A stretch of 64,000 nt of DNA from Allorhodopirellula solitaria (GCF_007859855.1 NZ_SJPK01000002.1:646286-710285); one strand, 5' to 3'. Counted from the stretch's first letter, positions 56,024 to 64,000 are shown. Made by a program: numbers and translations. The notes: a model not told the origin generated them from the letters alone.

Positions 56024-56688
56024 TCGGTTTGTCCTTTCACGGCTGAATTGATTTGCTGTTCGAGAATGCGTAGCCCATCGCTCCCCTCCTCGCACGTTTT
56101 CCGAATTGCCTCGTGAACCCAGCCCGTGACGCGGCGGCTGTCGTGCAGAACTTTGCTCCTGCGATCTTCCGGCAGCCAACGTCGGATCTTCGCAATGACG
56201 CTATCGTCCACGTGTTCCGAACCGAGCGATTTCAAGCCGTGGGTGATCACGGCGGTTTCGTCACACTCGAAATTCATCTCCTTGGTTGCTTTGTGGACGA
56301 AGCGGACTTGAGTCGAACCGATCTCGTAAGTTCGCGTAGGACCATCGGACTGGAAGACGTATCGGGCGGGAACCTGAGTCGACACCCTCATCAGGTTCAA
56401 CGCCGACGCTCCATCCGGTTGGATGCGCCAGCCGAACTTGCGGGCCAGTGCTCGCGAAACCTGATAGATATCGGGTCCAAGAGACTTGTCCAGCAGCTTC
56501 GAGTAATCGGGGAAATCGTAGATCCCTCGGATCACTCGGCGGATCGTTCCTTCCCGCTGCAACCGCTCGAGTGCCTTGTCGATCGCGTCGCGGCTTCCGA
56601 TTCCGGCGAAATCTACGTGAGAAAACGCCCAGCTTCGCCCGTTTCGGCGAATCTTCGCAAGTGTCTTCGCTTGAATACTTTGTGTCAT
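56020..56688 (-). CDS. DUF6088 protein, AbiEi-antitoxin-like
   Basis: 222 residues. A winged helix (FAGIGSRDAIDKALERLQREGTIRRVIRGIYDFPDYSKLL) is followed by the AbiEi-type effector domain: PDIYQVSRALARKFGWRIQPDGASALNLMRVSTQVPARYVFQSDG and IGSTQVRFVHKATKEMNF. AbiEi antitoxins autorepress from inverted repeats and neutralise the nucleotidyltransferase AbiEii. Here there is no AbiEii; instead the stop overlaps the start of hsdR (ATGA). A perfect inverted repeat lies 18 bases before the start. The likely role is repression of the restriction gene. Confidence 0.85.
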   Translation of the reverse strand: MTQSIQAKTLAKIRRNGRSWAFSHVDFAGIGSRDAIDKALERLQREGTIRRVIRGIYDFPDYSKLLDKSLGPDIYQVSRALARKFGWRIQPDGASALNLMRVSTQVPARYVFQSDGPTRTYEIGSTQVRFVHKATKEMNFECDETAVITHGLKSLGSEHVDDSVIAKIRRWLPEDRRSKVLHDSRRVTGWVHEAIRKTCEEGSDGLRILEQQINSAVKGQTE

Positions 56689-56705
56689 CTGAACGGCGTT
56701 CTCCC

Positions 56706-56734
56706 TGTCGGAAAAAATAGCCTTTTTTCCGACA
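56706..56734 (-). promoter_or_regulatory. Candidate operator: perfect 12-bp inverted repeat
   Basis: TGTCGGAAAAAA (56706-56717) and TTTTTTCCGACA (56723-56734) flank a 5-base spacer. It sits 18 bases upstream of the DUF6088 start codon, overlapping the expected promoter or leader, a fitting place for autorepression. Being A/T-run based it could instead be a terminator-like structure; on the minus strand its 3 prime arm ends in CCGACA, without a following T-run, so an operator is preferred. Confidence 0.7.
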
Positions 56735-57232
56735 AAAGCAAGCGGCGGAGTTGCAGGGTGGTTGCATTCAATCTTCGACGGGCACCGAGTTCAGAATCTC
56801 CAGTAAGAACTTGAAATCGTATCCAGGGTAAAGTCGCGTTTGACGGACCGTTGTGTTTGATCAGAGTGATTGCTAGTCGACGAACCTAGCTTACACTCTC
56901 AGCAACACGGATTTTGATGCGTTCACCCTGCGCACATGCGGGTTCGAGTCGAGTAGATATTTCGCGGATGGACTACTGCCACTCATTCTTGGTTCTCTCA
57001 AGAACTTGATTGGCAAACCGATTGAGAAAAAAAACATGTCCTTCCCATTTCACAAATTCTCGAAAGTGCCCTGCGTGTCCGCAACTGTGGGCGGAATTTG
57101 TCGACATCACGAACGCGGCATGGTTCGCTCCCCCCCCTTCGGCTTCGGGCTGCGTCGAGATACACTGATGCGAGTAGGCCATGGATTGGGAGGGACCAAA
57201 CGTGTCACGGCAAATCAAGAAGATGAAGGTGG
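56735..57232. other. Divergent intergenic region in the restriction locus
   Basis: 498 bases between the DUF6088 gene (minus) and the TM-GAF gene (plus). It must carry both promoters. No further inverted repeat of note and no gene seen. Confidence 0.5.
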
Positions 57233-58060
57233 ATGAGCGAAACTGCTGGTGAGGATGAATCCCAAAATGATTTGTTGGACAAAACGGTACTGCATCTACG
57301 GGAGCACTGGTCGAGAATGCTCGCAATTCCAGCAGGCATCGGGCTGGCCGTGCAGTGGCACTGGGCGACCGTTACGATCGCCGGAGCCTGTTTCGTTGCC
57401 GCTGAAGTCGGAGGCTGGAAGCGCAGCGTCGAAGTTGCCAAACTGGCCAAAGGGATTCAGGATCGAGACAAAGAGGTTGAGCTGCTCAAGACTATTTGCG
57501 ATCAGTCCCAGGCGGACTATTTCGATCTCTTGCGGGATCAACTCGTGATTCTCGCAAACGATACTCTTGGCTTCACCGACACTGAACGAATCAGTGTTTA
57601 CAAGCACGACGGGGAAGCCTTCTTGATGCTTGGGCGATATTCGAAGAATCCAGCCTTCAACAAACGTGGAAGGAGCATCTACCCTGACAATCAAGGCTGC
57701 ATCGCGAAGGCGTGGCGTGAAGGAGCTGTCTTCATGACTGAACCGCTACCGGAGCCATCGACGAAAGCCAAGAAAAAGCTTTGGAAACAGAAAATGAAAT
57801 CGGACTGGTGTATTCCATTTGGCACCTCCAATACCTTTTCAATGAAGTCGCGTGTCTATGCAGCGGTTGCAATCGAAGATGCCGAGACACATCATCGGGT
57901 TGCCGTCGTCGTTCTTGAAAGCACTTCAAATAAAATCTTTGACAATGACGCCATTCGCGAGGAGTTCGAGACTAAAGAAGGCAAACGAATCGCTCGGTTT
58001 CTAAAGAAGATGGAATCCATTGAACCAAGCATAGTATTCGCGCAGTCGGAAGGGTACTAA
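57233..58060 (+). CDS. Two-TM protein with GAF-like domain, Panacea partner
   Basis: 275 residues with an AAGGTGG ribosome site. An acidic N-terminus, two adjacent hydrophobic helices (MLAIPAGIGLAVQW; WATVTIAGACFVAAEVGGW, about 29-61), a short coiled coil (VEVAKLAKGIQDRDKEVELLKTI), then a GAF-like alpha/beta domain (about 100-255) with ERISVYKHDGEAFLMLGRYSKNPAF and VYAAVAIEDAETHHRVAVVVLES. The stop shares one base with the next start (TAATG), so the pair is coupled. The architecture suggests a membrane sensor or effector; I do not know it as a described toxin. Confidence 0.75.
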   Translation: MSETAGEDESQNDLLDKTVLHLREHWSRMLAIPAGIGLAVQWHWATVTIAGACFVAAEVGGWKRSVEVAKLAKGIQDRDKEVELLKTICDQSQADYFDLLRDQLVILANDTLGFTDTERISVYKHDGEAFLMLGRYSKNPAFNKRGRSIYPDNQGCIAKAWREGAVFMTEPLPEPSTKAKKKLWKQKMKSDWCIPFGTSNTFSMKSRVYAAVAIEDAETHHRVAVVVLESTSNKIFDNDAIREEFETKEGKRIARFLKKMESIEPSIVFAQSEGY

Positions 58061-58542
58061 TGACCAAATTGAAGAACGCAACGCTCTATGTCTGTCAAAA
58101 CTATCCGCACGCCAATGAACTTTCCAAAGCTCGTTTAACCAAGACGATCTATCTCGCCGATTGGAAGTCCGCGATTGAGCACGGACGACAATTAACCGAC
58201 ATCACGTGGGTGTTTAACCACTTCGGACCCTACGTTGACGACGTTTTTAACATGGCCGTTGTTGATGAGGATTTTATCGTTGAACGAACTGCAAGCATGT
58301 ACGGCGATGCTAAGAACGTGATTGCTGCCAGACCGAATATAAAACCGATACAGGTAGAAGATGCTGACAAAACAGTTTTGGATCATGTGATCGAAACCAC
58401 AAAAAACAAGAGCTACACGAGCTTCATTAAGCTTGTCTACTCAACCTATCCGATTGTAAGTCAACCCCGCTACGCAGATTTGAACCTTGTTCAACTTGCG
58501 CTAGTGTACAAACGGATCATGAAGACGATCGACGAACTGTAG
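58060..58542 (+). CDS. Panacea (DUF4065, SocA-like) domain protein
   Basis: 160 residues. The Panacea fold shows in KARLTKTIYLADWKSAIEHGRQLTDITWVFNHFGPYVDDVFNMAV, equivalent to the LxKLLYLAD...GxPLTGxxYxAxxxGP pattern of the family, and in the helices PIVSQPRYADLNLVQLALVYKRIM. Panacea proteins act as antitoxins for many unrelated toxins encoded just upstream. Here the upstream gene is the TM-GAF protein and the two overlap by one base. The module is opposite in direction to the restriction genes on both sides and ends 26 bases from hsdS. Confidence 0.82.
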   Translation: MTKLKNATLYVCQNYPHANELSKARLTKTIYLADWKSAIEHGRQLTDITWVFNHFGPYVDDVFNMAVVDEDFIVERTASMYGDAKNVIAARPNIKPIQVEDADKTVLDHVIETTKNKSYTSFIKLVYSTYPIVSQPRYADLNLVQLALVYKRIMKTIDEL

Positions 58543-58568
58543 GCGCCGGCGGCTCATGCAAAAATCTG

Positions 58569-59852
58569 TTACACAAGCCGAATCCTCCCCCTCAAAAGCT
58601 GCTGCATCATCGCTTGCTTGAGTTGCCGGGCTTTGGCGACTCGTTCGATGATCAACTCAATATCTTGCTCCATCGCATCAAGTGTTGCGGCGATTTCGAA
58701 TTGTTCGTCGGGCGATGGCACAGGCAAAACAATTTTGGCGATGATTGTCTTGCTGACACCGGAAACTTTGGTTCCAACGGCGTAGAAGCGAAACTGCTCT
58801 TTGATTTCGGGCGTTTGGAAACAATACCGCATGTAGCGACGGTCGATTTCGTTGGATTTTCGCTTCGCTACGATTGTGTGCAAACCCGAAATGAATGGTT
58901 GGCCTCTCGGATTGTCAATCACGACGTGTTTGTTTGTTCCATCAACATCCTCGGAAGCATCCACAAAAACTACGTCTCCATGTTCCAGAATTGAGCTTGG
59001 CGAAACCTCACTGAGCGGGATATTGATACGAGGGATTTCGCCGCTGTCAGTTTCGACATCGACGAAAGTCCTGTCCGAACCGTGAATGTCACCGTAGTGC
59101 AGGTACAGATGGCCATTGGCACCCAGGTCATCCCGAGAAGCGGAATAGCCGCCGGAAAATTGGAATAGATCCCCAAATGCCTTGGTTGGCCATTCACCAG
59201 AGAGCAATTCCTGCATGGCGCCCTGTTTGATCAGGCGTTTCTTGGCGAGGAGTTGTTCAAGCGATTCGATCAGGGCATCCGCATCCCCCAACGCAGATGC
59301 AATCGCTTCCTGCTCGGCAGCGGGTGGCATTGGCACAACGAACGATTTTATCTGCTTTATGTTGACTCGCCGAAAGGTCGAACCAACCATTATATTTTCG
59401 AGCTGTTTCCGAACTATGCTTGAAGAAACTAGTGCCTGCATAAAAACAGTAGATGCGTTTGGGTCTATACGTCGTAGCAAACAAACGTCTTGGCCCATCG
59501 CAAAGGGTGGATGCCAGTCAGCAACGCATGCAACTTCACCAACTGTTGCATTTCGACTGAATATCAGATCTCCAGGAAGTGGCTTTCGACCACCGCCAAT
59601 AAGTTGATGATAGAACTGTTCTGTTGTTAAATTTGCTTCATTCAAATCGACGAAGCGACTTTGAACCTCTCGAATACTTGCGAGTGGCCATCCGATGGTC
59701 TTAAATTCTGCTGTGATGTGCTTGCAATCGATAACGTTCCAGAATTTGTCAAGTCTGTCGTGTTTCCAATTGCCCGGAATTTTTCCAACTTCAGTTTCTT
59801 GAAAAGGCTGATGCGAATTCAAATCAACTTGTCGCTCAGAAACACCACTCAT
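58569..59852 (-). CDS. hsdS: Type I restriction specificity subunit
   Basis: 427 residues with two target-recognition domains and two coiled-coil spacers, the normal HsdS layout. The first spacer is PMPPAAEQEAIASALGDADALIESLEQLLAKKRLIKQGAMQELLSG, the second PVPSPDEQFEIAATLDAMEQDIELIIERVAKARQLKQAMMQQLLRG, and each follows a recognition domain containing an FVV/IVLP strand. Two different recognition domains predict an asymmetric bipartite target; the target cannot be read from sequence. It overlaps the YhcG gene stop by four bases, so the order hsdM-yhcG-hsdS is one operon. Confidence 0.93.
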   Translation of the reverse strand: MSGVSERQVDLNSHQPFQETEVGKIPGNWKHDRLDKFWNVIDCKHITAEFKTIGWPLASIREVQSRFVDLNEANLTTEQFYHQLIGGGRKPLPGDLIFSRNATVGEVACVADWHPPFAMGQDVCLLRRIDPNASTVFMQALVSSSIVRKQLENIMVGSTFRRVNIKQIKSFVVPMPPAAEQEAIASALGDADALIESLEQLLAKKRLIKQGAMQELLSGEWPTKAFGDLFQFSGGYSASRDDLGANGHLYLHYGDIHGSDRTFVDVETDSGEIPRINIPLSEVSPSSILEHGDVVFVDASEDVDGTNKHVVIDNPRGQPFISGLHTIVAKRKSNEIDRRYMRYCFQTPEIKEQFRFYAVGTKVSGVSKTIIAKIVLPVPSPDEQFEIAATLDAMEQDIELIIERVAKARQLKQAMMQQLLRGRIRLV

Positions 59853-61051
59853 TCCCCCGCCTCCAAACCGAACTCATCAATCTCGGCTTCGATCTTCTCT
59901 AGCTCACGCTTCAATTCCTCTTTGCTGGGCAGGTACAGTTGGTATTTCGAAGCGAAGATATTGGCGTTCGACGGGAGCGTCAGTTCGACCATTGCTTTGT
60001 TGTTATGGGCGCACAGTACAATGCCGACGGTGGGGAGTTCATCGTCCAGTTTGACATGACGGTCAAAGTAGTTGACATACATTTGCATCTGACCCAAATC
60101 GCCGTGATCGAGTTTTCCGATCTTCAGGTCCAGCAGCACGTAGCACCGCAGCAGGCGGTTGTAGAGCACGAGATCAACGTAGTAGTGGTCGTCGTCGAAG
60201 GTGAAACGGCGTTGTCGGGCCTCGAACAGAAAGCCTTTGCCAAGTTCCAACAGGAACACTTGCAGCTTGTCGATGATTTCGGTCTCAAGATCTCGTTCGC
60301 TGTAGCCGGCTTTCTCATCCAGATCGAGGAATTCTAGCACGAACGGGTTCTTGATCAGGTCGGCTGCCTTGGAAACGACTTGCCCTTCACCAGCCAAACG
60401 ACGGACTTCGTCTTTGTCGCGGCTGAGGGCGAGCCGTTGGTACAGCGAACTGTTGATCTGCCGCTTGAGTTCGCGGACGCCCCAGTTGTTCTGGCTCGTT
60501 TCGATCTCGTAGAAACTACGTTCGTCGGCGTTATCGATGGTCAGCAAGGTGACGTAGTGGGACCAGGAAAGCGGAAAGCGTTCAGCAAATGGACTGGCAA
60601 GTACTCTGTCAAACTCTGGCAATCGACCCAGGTTTCCGATCACATCTTCCGCACGCCCCCCGGTTGGCAATTGTGCAGACACTGTCTGCACAATGCTGAT
60701 CTTCTTTTCGTCGCCGTCCAATTTTGCAGACAGCGTCTGCAAAATCCCGGAGAATGAACGATAAAATGAACAAATGGACGCCAATGATCGGGCGGAAAAA
60801 CCTCGGCCAAGCGGTTTTAGCTCGGTCGCGAGCGATTTAATGAGTCCCTCGCCATACGCAGCGCGATCGGCCCCGTATTGCTCGAATTCGACGATGTACC
60901 ATCCAAACAACCAGTTCCGTAACACCAGGGCGCGATTCACACTGCGGTTGGCCTCAGCCTGCGATTGATGATGAATTTCCGTCAGTCGCGTCACGAGCGT
61001 GCCAAAATCAAGCGGTTCGGCGGCTGCCGTGGAAATGTCTTTCTTTGCCAT
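59849..61051 (-). CDS. YhcG/DUF1016 PD-(D/E)xK nuclease
   Basis: 400 residues. The N-terminal helical DUF1016 region (LRNWLFGWYIVEFEQYGADRAAYGEGLIKSLATEL) is followed by a PD-(D/E)xK nuclease: FDDDHYYVDLVLYNRLLRCYVLLDLKIGKLDHGDLGQMQMYVNYFD, giving the catalytic D and D-x-K plus the GQM helix. YhcG proteins often sit between restriction genes. The start shares one base with the hsdM stop (TAATG on the minus strand). Two short perfect palindromes lie inside its coding sequence (60671 and 60721). Confidence 0.9.
   Translation of the reverse strand: MAKKDISTAAAEPLDFGTLVTRLTEIHHQSQAEANRSVNRALVLRNWLFGWYIVEFEQYGADRAAYGEGLIKSLATELKPLGRGFSARSLASICSFYRSFSGILQTLSAKLDGDEKKISIVQTVSAQLPTGGRAEDVIGNLGRLPEFDRVLASPFAERFPLSWSHYVTLLTIDNADERSFYEIETSQNNWGVRELKRQINSSLYQRLALSRDKDEVRRLAGEGQVVSKAADLIKNPFVLEFLDLDEKAGYSERDLETEIIDKLQVFLLELGKGFLFEARQRRFTFDDDHYYVDLVLYNRLLRCYVLLDLKIGKLDHGDLGQMQMYVNYFDRHVKLDDELPTVGIVLCAHNNKAMVELTLPSNANIFASKYQLYLPSKEELKRELEKIEAEIDEFGLEAGE
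60671..60745. repeat. Pair of palindromes inside the YhcG gene
   Basis: 60671-60693 is TTGTGCAGACA-c-TGTCTGCACAA and 60721-60745 is ATTTTGCAGAC-agc-GTCTGCAAAAT, 11-bp perfect arms each, sharing a GCAGACA core. They encode part of the ILQTLSA and IVQTVSA stretches of the protein. Confidence 0.85.
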
Positions 61052-63474
61052 TATCCTGTTCCTTTTAGCTCGGCTTCAAAACCCATTTTGCGAAGATGCT
61101 CGTTCACTTTCGATTCCAAGTCACCAACGCGACTGGCCAGGGTCGTCACCGGCGCGTCGTAACGCTCGGCAAGTTCTTTCACGCGGGCGGCGAGTGAGTT
61201 GCTGACCCGATCCATTTCGCCTTGGATCTCAGCTGCGATCGTGGTCATCCATTTGTCTTCGACGACGAGCGTTTTGATTTCGTCCTCGGTCAGCCCGGGA
61301 TATTTGTCATGAGCGAGTTTGTCGAGTTCGTTTTCAGCGTCCTTGATCTGCTTCTTGCTCTTGGCGACACCGTCGTAAAGCTTTTGCCAATGCTTTAAGG
61401 TTTTGAGTTCGTCTGTCGACTCGGGATCATCTTTGATTTCTTTGATCCGGGCCGCGACGTTGGCCTTGTTGATCTTATCGAGTGAACCGAAGGCGTCGTC
61501 TTCGCCGCCGTGTTCCTCTTCGAGTTCGGTCTGCTCGGACGCGAGCATTTCCATTTTGGCGTTGAGCTTTTCGATCGCAGTTTGTTCTTTTACGAAGTAG
61601 CGGGCGACGATCAACGACTTGGGCACGAGATCGCACGCCCAGCCTTTGTCTTTCTCTTTTCCGTTCTTCATCTTCTCGATCACGCGGTACGTTTCGGCCA
61701 CCCAGCCATCAGCGGCGATCAAGTACGCATCGTCCTGCATCGTTTCCGCCCAGTAATCCATCAAGTGCTGATAAACGTCGTAATGACTAATTAGCGGCTT
61801 GCCGTGGTAGTGGCTGAGCAGACTTTCGGAGAGTTCATCGATCTTCTGTTTCGGGTTGAAACCGGCAACCAGGCCGCGAAGCTCGGCGGATTGTTTCTTC
61901 CGCCACTTGGCGAAATGTTTTTTCATCCCGTCGATGAAAGCACTGAACTCGGCGTGATCGTAGATTGCTGTTTTCACATCGGCCTTGTCGACGGACAGAT
62001 CGACGTATCCAGAGCGGTTGCTCGTGAACAGACAATCGCGAAGTGAGGGGCATACATCCCAATACCCTTGCAACGCATCGACGTCGGCGACGGGAATGCC
62101 GCCGATCAAGTGGGCAGAAATGTCCTGCGTATCTTCTTTTTGTCCGCTGTCGATGTATCGCGGCAGATTCAAATTGAACTCGTTCTTTTCGATTTCGTCA
62201 AAGCCGACCATGCGGGCGTAGCCTGGCGTGTCGATTTGGTTATTGAACACGTCAACGATCTTGTGAATGTCTTGCGATCGCAAACGGTTCTTTGGCCCGT
62301 CTTTGATGAGGCCCGACGAAGCATCGACCATGAAAATTCCGCGACGGGCTGCCGCGCCGCTTTTGTCGATCACGATGATGCATGCGGGGATCCCTGTTCC
62401 GTAAAACAGGTTGGGCGGCAAGCCGATGACGCCTTGGATGTACCCTTTGCGAATCAGGTTTTTGCGGATGGCGGCTTCGGCGTTACCACGAAACAAGACG
62501 CCGTGCGGCAAAATGCACGCACCCGTGCCGGTGCTTTTGAGCGTGCGGACGATGTGCAGCAGATACGCGTAGTCACCTTGCTTGCCCGGCGGGACACCGA
62601 ACCCGTCAAAGCGTCCGTGCGGGTCGTTTTCAACATCAACGCCCGTACTCCATCGCTTGTCGCTGAAAGGTGGATTGGCGACGACAAAGTCAAACTGATC
62701 GACCAGACCATTCGTCGTGAACTTCGGATCGGCGAGCGTGTTACCCTGTTTGATCAAAGCGGTCGGATTGTTGTGCAGGATCATGTTCATCCGAGCCAAA
62801 CCGCTCGTCGCCGCGTCCTTTTCTTGCCCATTGAGCGTGACGGAAGTTGTGGCTTCGTCGCCGACTTTCAGCAGCAACGATCCCGAGCCGCATGTGGGAT
62901 CATTCACTGTCGTGTTGGACGATGTCTTGGCGTCATGAATACCGATAATCTTGGCCATGATCCGGCTGATTTCCGCTGGCGTGTAGAACTGGCCCTTACT
63001 CTTGCCGCTCTCCGTCGCGAAGTGCCGCATCAAGTATTCGTAGGCATCACCCAGAATGTCATCGCCGTCGGCGCGGTTTTTAGAAAAGTCGAGTGCCCTA
63101 CTCTCGAAAATAGCAATCAGGTTAGTCAATCGCTCGGATTTCTCTTTCCCATCGCCCAATTTGCTGGCGTCGTCGAAGTCGGGAAAGTCGGAACGGTCGA
63201 GTTGATCGTTGGCGGCGACAAGTGGCGCGATAATCTTCTTGTTGATTTGGTCACCGACATCGGTCGCCCCCTTCAGCCGCGTCATGTCGGCAAAGCTGGA
63301 TCCGTCTGGGATCGTGATCGGCGCGTAGGGCTGCCCGGCGTATTTGTCGGAGATGTATTTCAGAAACAGCAGCACGAGGACGTAATCCTTGTATTGGCTC
63401 GCGTCCATGCCGCCCCGAAGCTCGTCGCAGGACGCCCAGAGAGATGAATAGAGTTCAGATTTCTTCAGTGCCAT
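61051..63474 (-). CDS. hsdM: Type I restriction modification subunit M
   Basis: 807 residues from the ATG at 63474. N-terminal HsdM helical domain (LYSSLWASCDELRGGMDASQYKDYVLVLLFLKYISDK), then the methyltransferase: QFYTPAEISRIMAKI, DPTCGSGSLLLK (motif I, SAM) and VVANPPFSDKRW (the NPPF catalytic motif of adenine N6-methylases), with GKQGDYAYLLHIVRTLK. The C-terminal third is an extra coiled-coil-rich extension (KLNAKMEMLASEQTELEEEH to the end), which longer HsdM proteins of this subtype have. It is the first gene of the operon read from the tRNA side. Confidence 0.95.
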   Translation of the reverse strand: MALKKSELYSSLWASCDELRGGMDASQYKDYVLVLLFLKYISDKYAGQPYAPITIPDGSSFADMTRLKGATDVGDQINKKIIAPLVAANDQLDRSDFPDFDDASKLGDGKEKSERLTNLIAIFESRALDFSKNRADGDDILGDAYEYLMRHFATESGKSKGQFYTPAEISRIMAKIIGIHDAKTSSNTTVNDPTCGSGSLLLKVGDEATTSVTLNGQEKDAATSGLARMNMILHNNPTALIKQGNTLADPKFTTNGLVDQFDFVVANPPFSDKRWSTGVDVENDPHGRFDGFGVPPGKQGDYAYLLHIVRTLKSTGTGACILPHGVLFRGNAEAAIRKNLIRKGYIQGVIGLPPNLFYGTGIPACIIVIDKSGAAARRGIFMVDASSGLIKDGPKNRLRSQDIHKIVDVFNNQIDTPGYARMVGFDEIEKNEFNLNLPRYIDSGQKEDTQDISAHLIGGIPVADVDALQGYWDVCPSLRDCLFTSNRSGYVDLSVDKADVKTAIYDHAEFSAFIDGMKKHFAKWRKKQSAELRGLVAGFNPKQKIDELSESLLSHYHGKPLISHYDVYQHLMDYWAETMQDDAYLIAADGWVAETYRVIEKMKNGKEKDKGWACDLVPKSLIVARYFVKEQTAIEKLNAKMEMLASEQTELEEEHGGEDDAFGSLDKINKANVAARIKEIKDDPESTDELKTLKHWQKLYDGVAKSKKQIKDAENELDKLAHDKYPGLTEDEIKTLVVEDKWMTTIAAEIQGEMDRVSNSLAARVKELAERYDAPVTTLASRVGDLESKVNEHLRKMGFEAELKGTG

Positions 63475-63829
63475 CGTGGCTTGGTCCTTTGAACTTGGTA
63501 GCGGAAGTCCCTGCGTATGCATCTAGGCATTCTGTACTCCAACGCGCATTTTACCGTTCGGGGGTCTGAGCGGGAGGCGGCTGGGAACCGAACAGGGCAT
63601 CACGCAACGAGGTCGGCTCACTCGAACGTACAGGTTCCTGTTCGTTAACGTGATATCGCCCAACGCAAAGAGGTTGCCCAATCGCTTGGTTGACGAGGAT
63701 TTCCCTCTCGGTAAAGCGCCCAATAAACATCCAACACGACATCGGCAGCGTTGTGACGGCCGAGCCGGGAAGATCGACAGTCGTTTGGCGTCGATTCTCT
63801 ATCGAGTTGGCGGGCCGCAGATCAGAACA
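63475..63829. other. Intergenic region upstream of hsdM
   Basis: 355 bases that should hold the promoter of the restriction operon. A short plus-strand frame here is not called. I see no further inverted repeats except the terminator that follows. Confidence 0.4.
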
Positions 63830-63865
63830 CGAAAAAACCCCGCAAAACGCTGGGTTTTGCGGGGT
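63830..63865 (-). terminator. Rho-independent terminator of tRNA-Val(GAC)
   Basis: 12-bp perfect stem (63837-63848 with 63854-63865, ACCCCGCAAAAC/GTTTTGCGGGGT) with a 5-base loop, followed on the minus strand by six T. It lies ten bases past the 3 prime end of the tRNA gene. Confidence 0.9.
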
Positions 63866-63875
63866 TTCTTGGGAG

Positions 63876-63949
63876 TGGACGATACAGAACTCGAATCTGT
63901 GACCTCCACGATGTCAACGTGGCGCTCTAACCAACTGAGCTAATCGTCC
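63876..63949 (-). tRNA. tRNA-Val (anticodon GAC)
   Basis: On the minus strand GGACGAT pairs with ATCGTCC; the D arm has GCTCAGTTGGTTAGAGC; the anticodon stem CCACG/CGTGG holds the loop TTGACAT, so the anticodon is GAC (codons GTC/GTT). The T arm is CACAG-ATTCGAG-TTCTG-like with the usual TTCGA core; the discriminator is A. It lies about 400 bases from hsdM, so the restriction island borders a tRNA gene. CCA is not encoded. Confidence 0.95.
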
Positions 63950-64000
63950 GAATTTTGGTTTTTGGCTCTTTGGTAATGGAGCCTGGGATACGTCATCGGC

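Noticed and set aside
62068-63447. 459-residue plus-strand ORF
   Set aside because: It lies fully antisense to hsdM, whose motifs are clear; no motif or signal is visible in the antisense product.

Overview
The window looks like a chromosome segment of a marine planctomycete of the Rhodopirellula/Pirellulaceae type. The evidence is a DUF1559 pseudopilin (prepilin-type N-terminus, H-x-G-G and DG C-terminal motifs), a very large exported dehydrogenase-like protein with FG-GAP, beta-propeller, HEAT and cytochrome c (CGKCH) modules, PspA, an FHA/cyclase fusion, many exported planctomycete-style hypothetical proteins and a high load of short palindromic repeats. No rRNA or CRISPR array is present. 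Two tRNA-Val genes (UAC at 23650, GAC at 63876) are.

Layout. 1-4.3 kb is accessory DNA: a small hypothetical gene followed by an attC-like hairpin, an Sll1717-type P-loop ATPase, then about 1.6 kb of gene-free tandem repeats and hairpins. 4.3-23.6 kb is core-like: a giant polytopic membrane protein, PspA, a methyltransferase, transaldolase, cardiolipin synthase, a DUF1559/lipoprotein/Kelch operon, an exported TPR-like protein, an acidic protein, an LpoB-like and a COG3014-like lipoprotein, and rpsU. Two arrays of the same REP-like palindrome lie here, one intergenic (81-bp period) and one running in frame through the COG3014-like gene (156-bp period). 23.7-25.0 kb holds a tRNA followed by mobile-element debris: a truncated IS110-like transposase, a group II intron-like fragment and a MITE-like repeat that recurs inverted at 44.8 kb. 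25-44.6 kb is housekeeping and signalling: MscS, LssY-type protein, FHA/cyclase plus GntR regulator, APS reductase, CCA transferase, dodecin, cupin, a ScdA-N-like mini-protein, 6-phosphogluconolactonase, the 1.5k-residue dehydrogenase-like protein and RuvB.

44.6-51.4 kb holds a TMEM14 protein, a metallophosphoesterase and a minus-strand cluster of exported Cys-rich thioredoxin-like protein, FtsX-like permease, ABC ATPase and ArsR-family repressor. Upstream of the cluster is an ATTC-N8-GAAT palindrome, the form described for SqrR/BigR persulfide sensors. 51.7-63.5 kb is a defence island built on a type I restriction-modification system (hsdM, a YhcG/DUF1016 nuclease, hsdS, hsdR, a YgjP metallopeptidase and a small partner). 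An AbiEi-like DUF6088 gene is translationally coupled to hsdR behind a perfect 12-bp inverted repeat. The locus is split by an opposite-strand two-gene module: a two-TM/GAF-like protein coupled to a Panacea (DUF4065) antitoxin-like protein. The island abuts tRNA-Val(GAC).

The most promising candidates for an undescribed system are (i) the TM-GAF/Panacea pair embedded in the restriction locus and (ii) control of restriction by a DUF6088 regulator. All family names come from motif reading; no database search was run.
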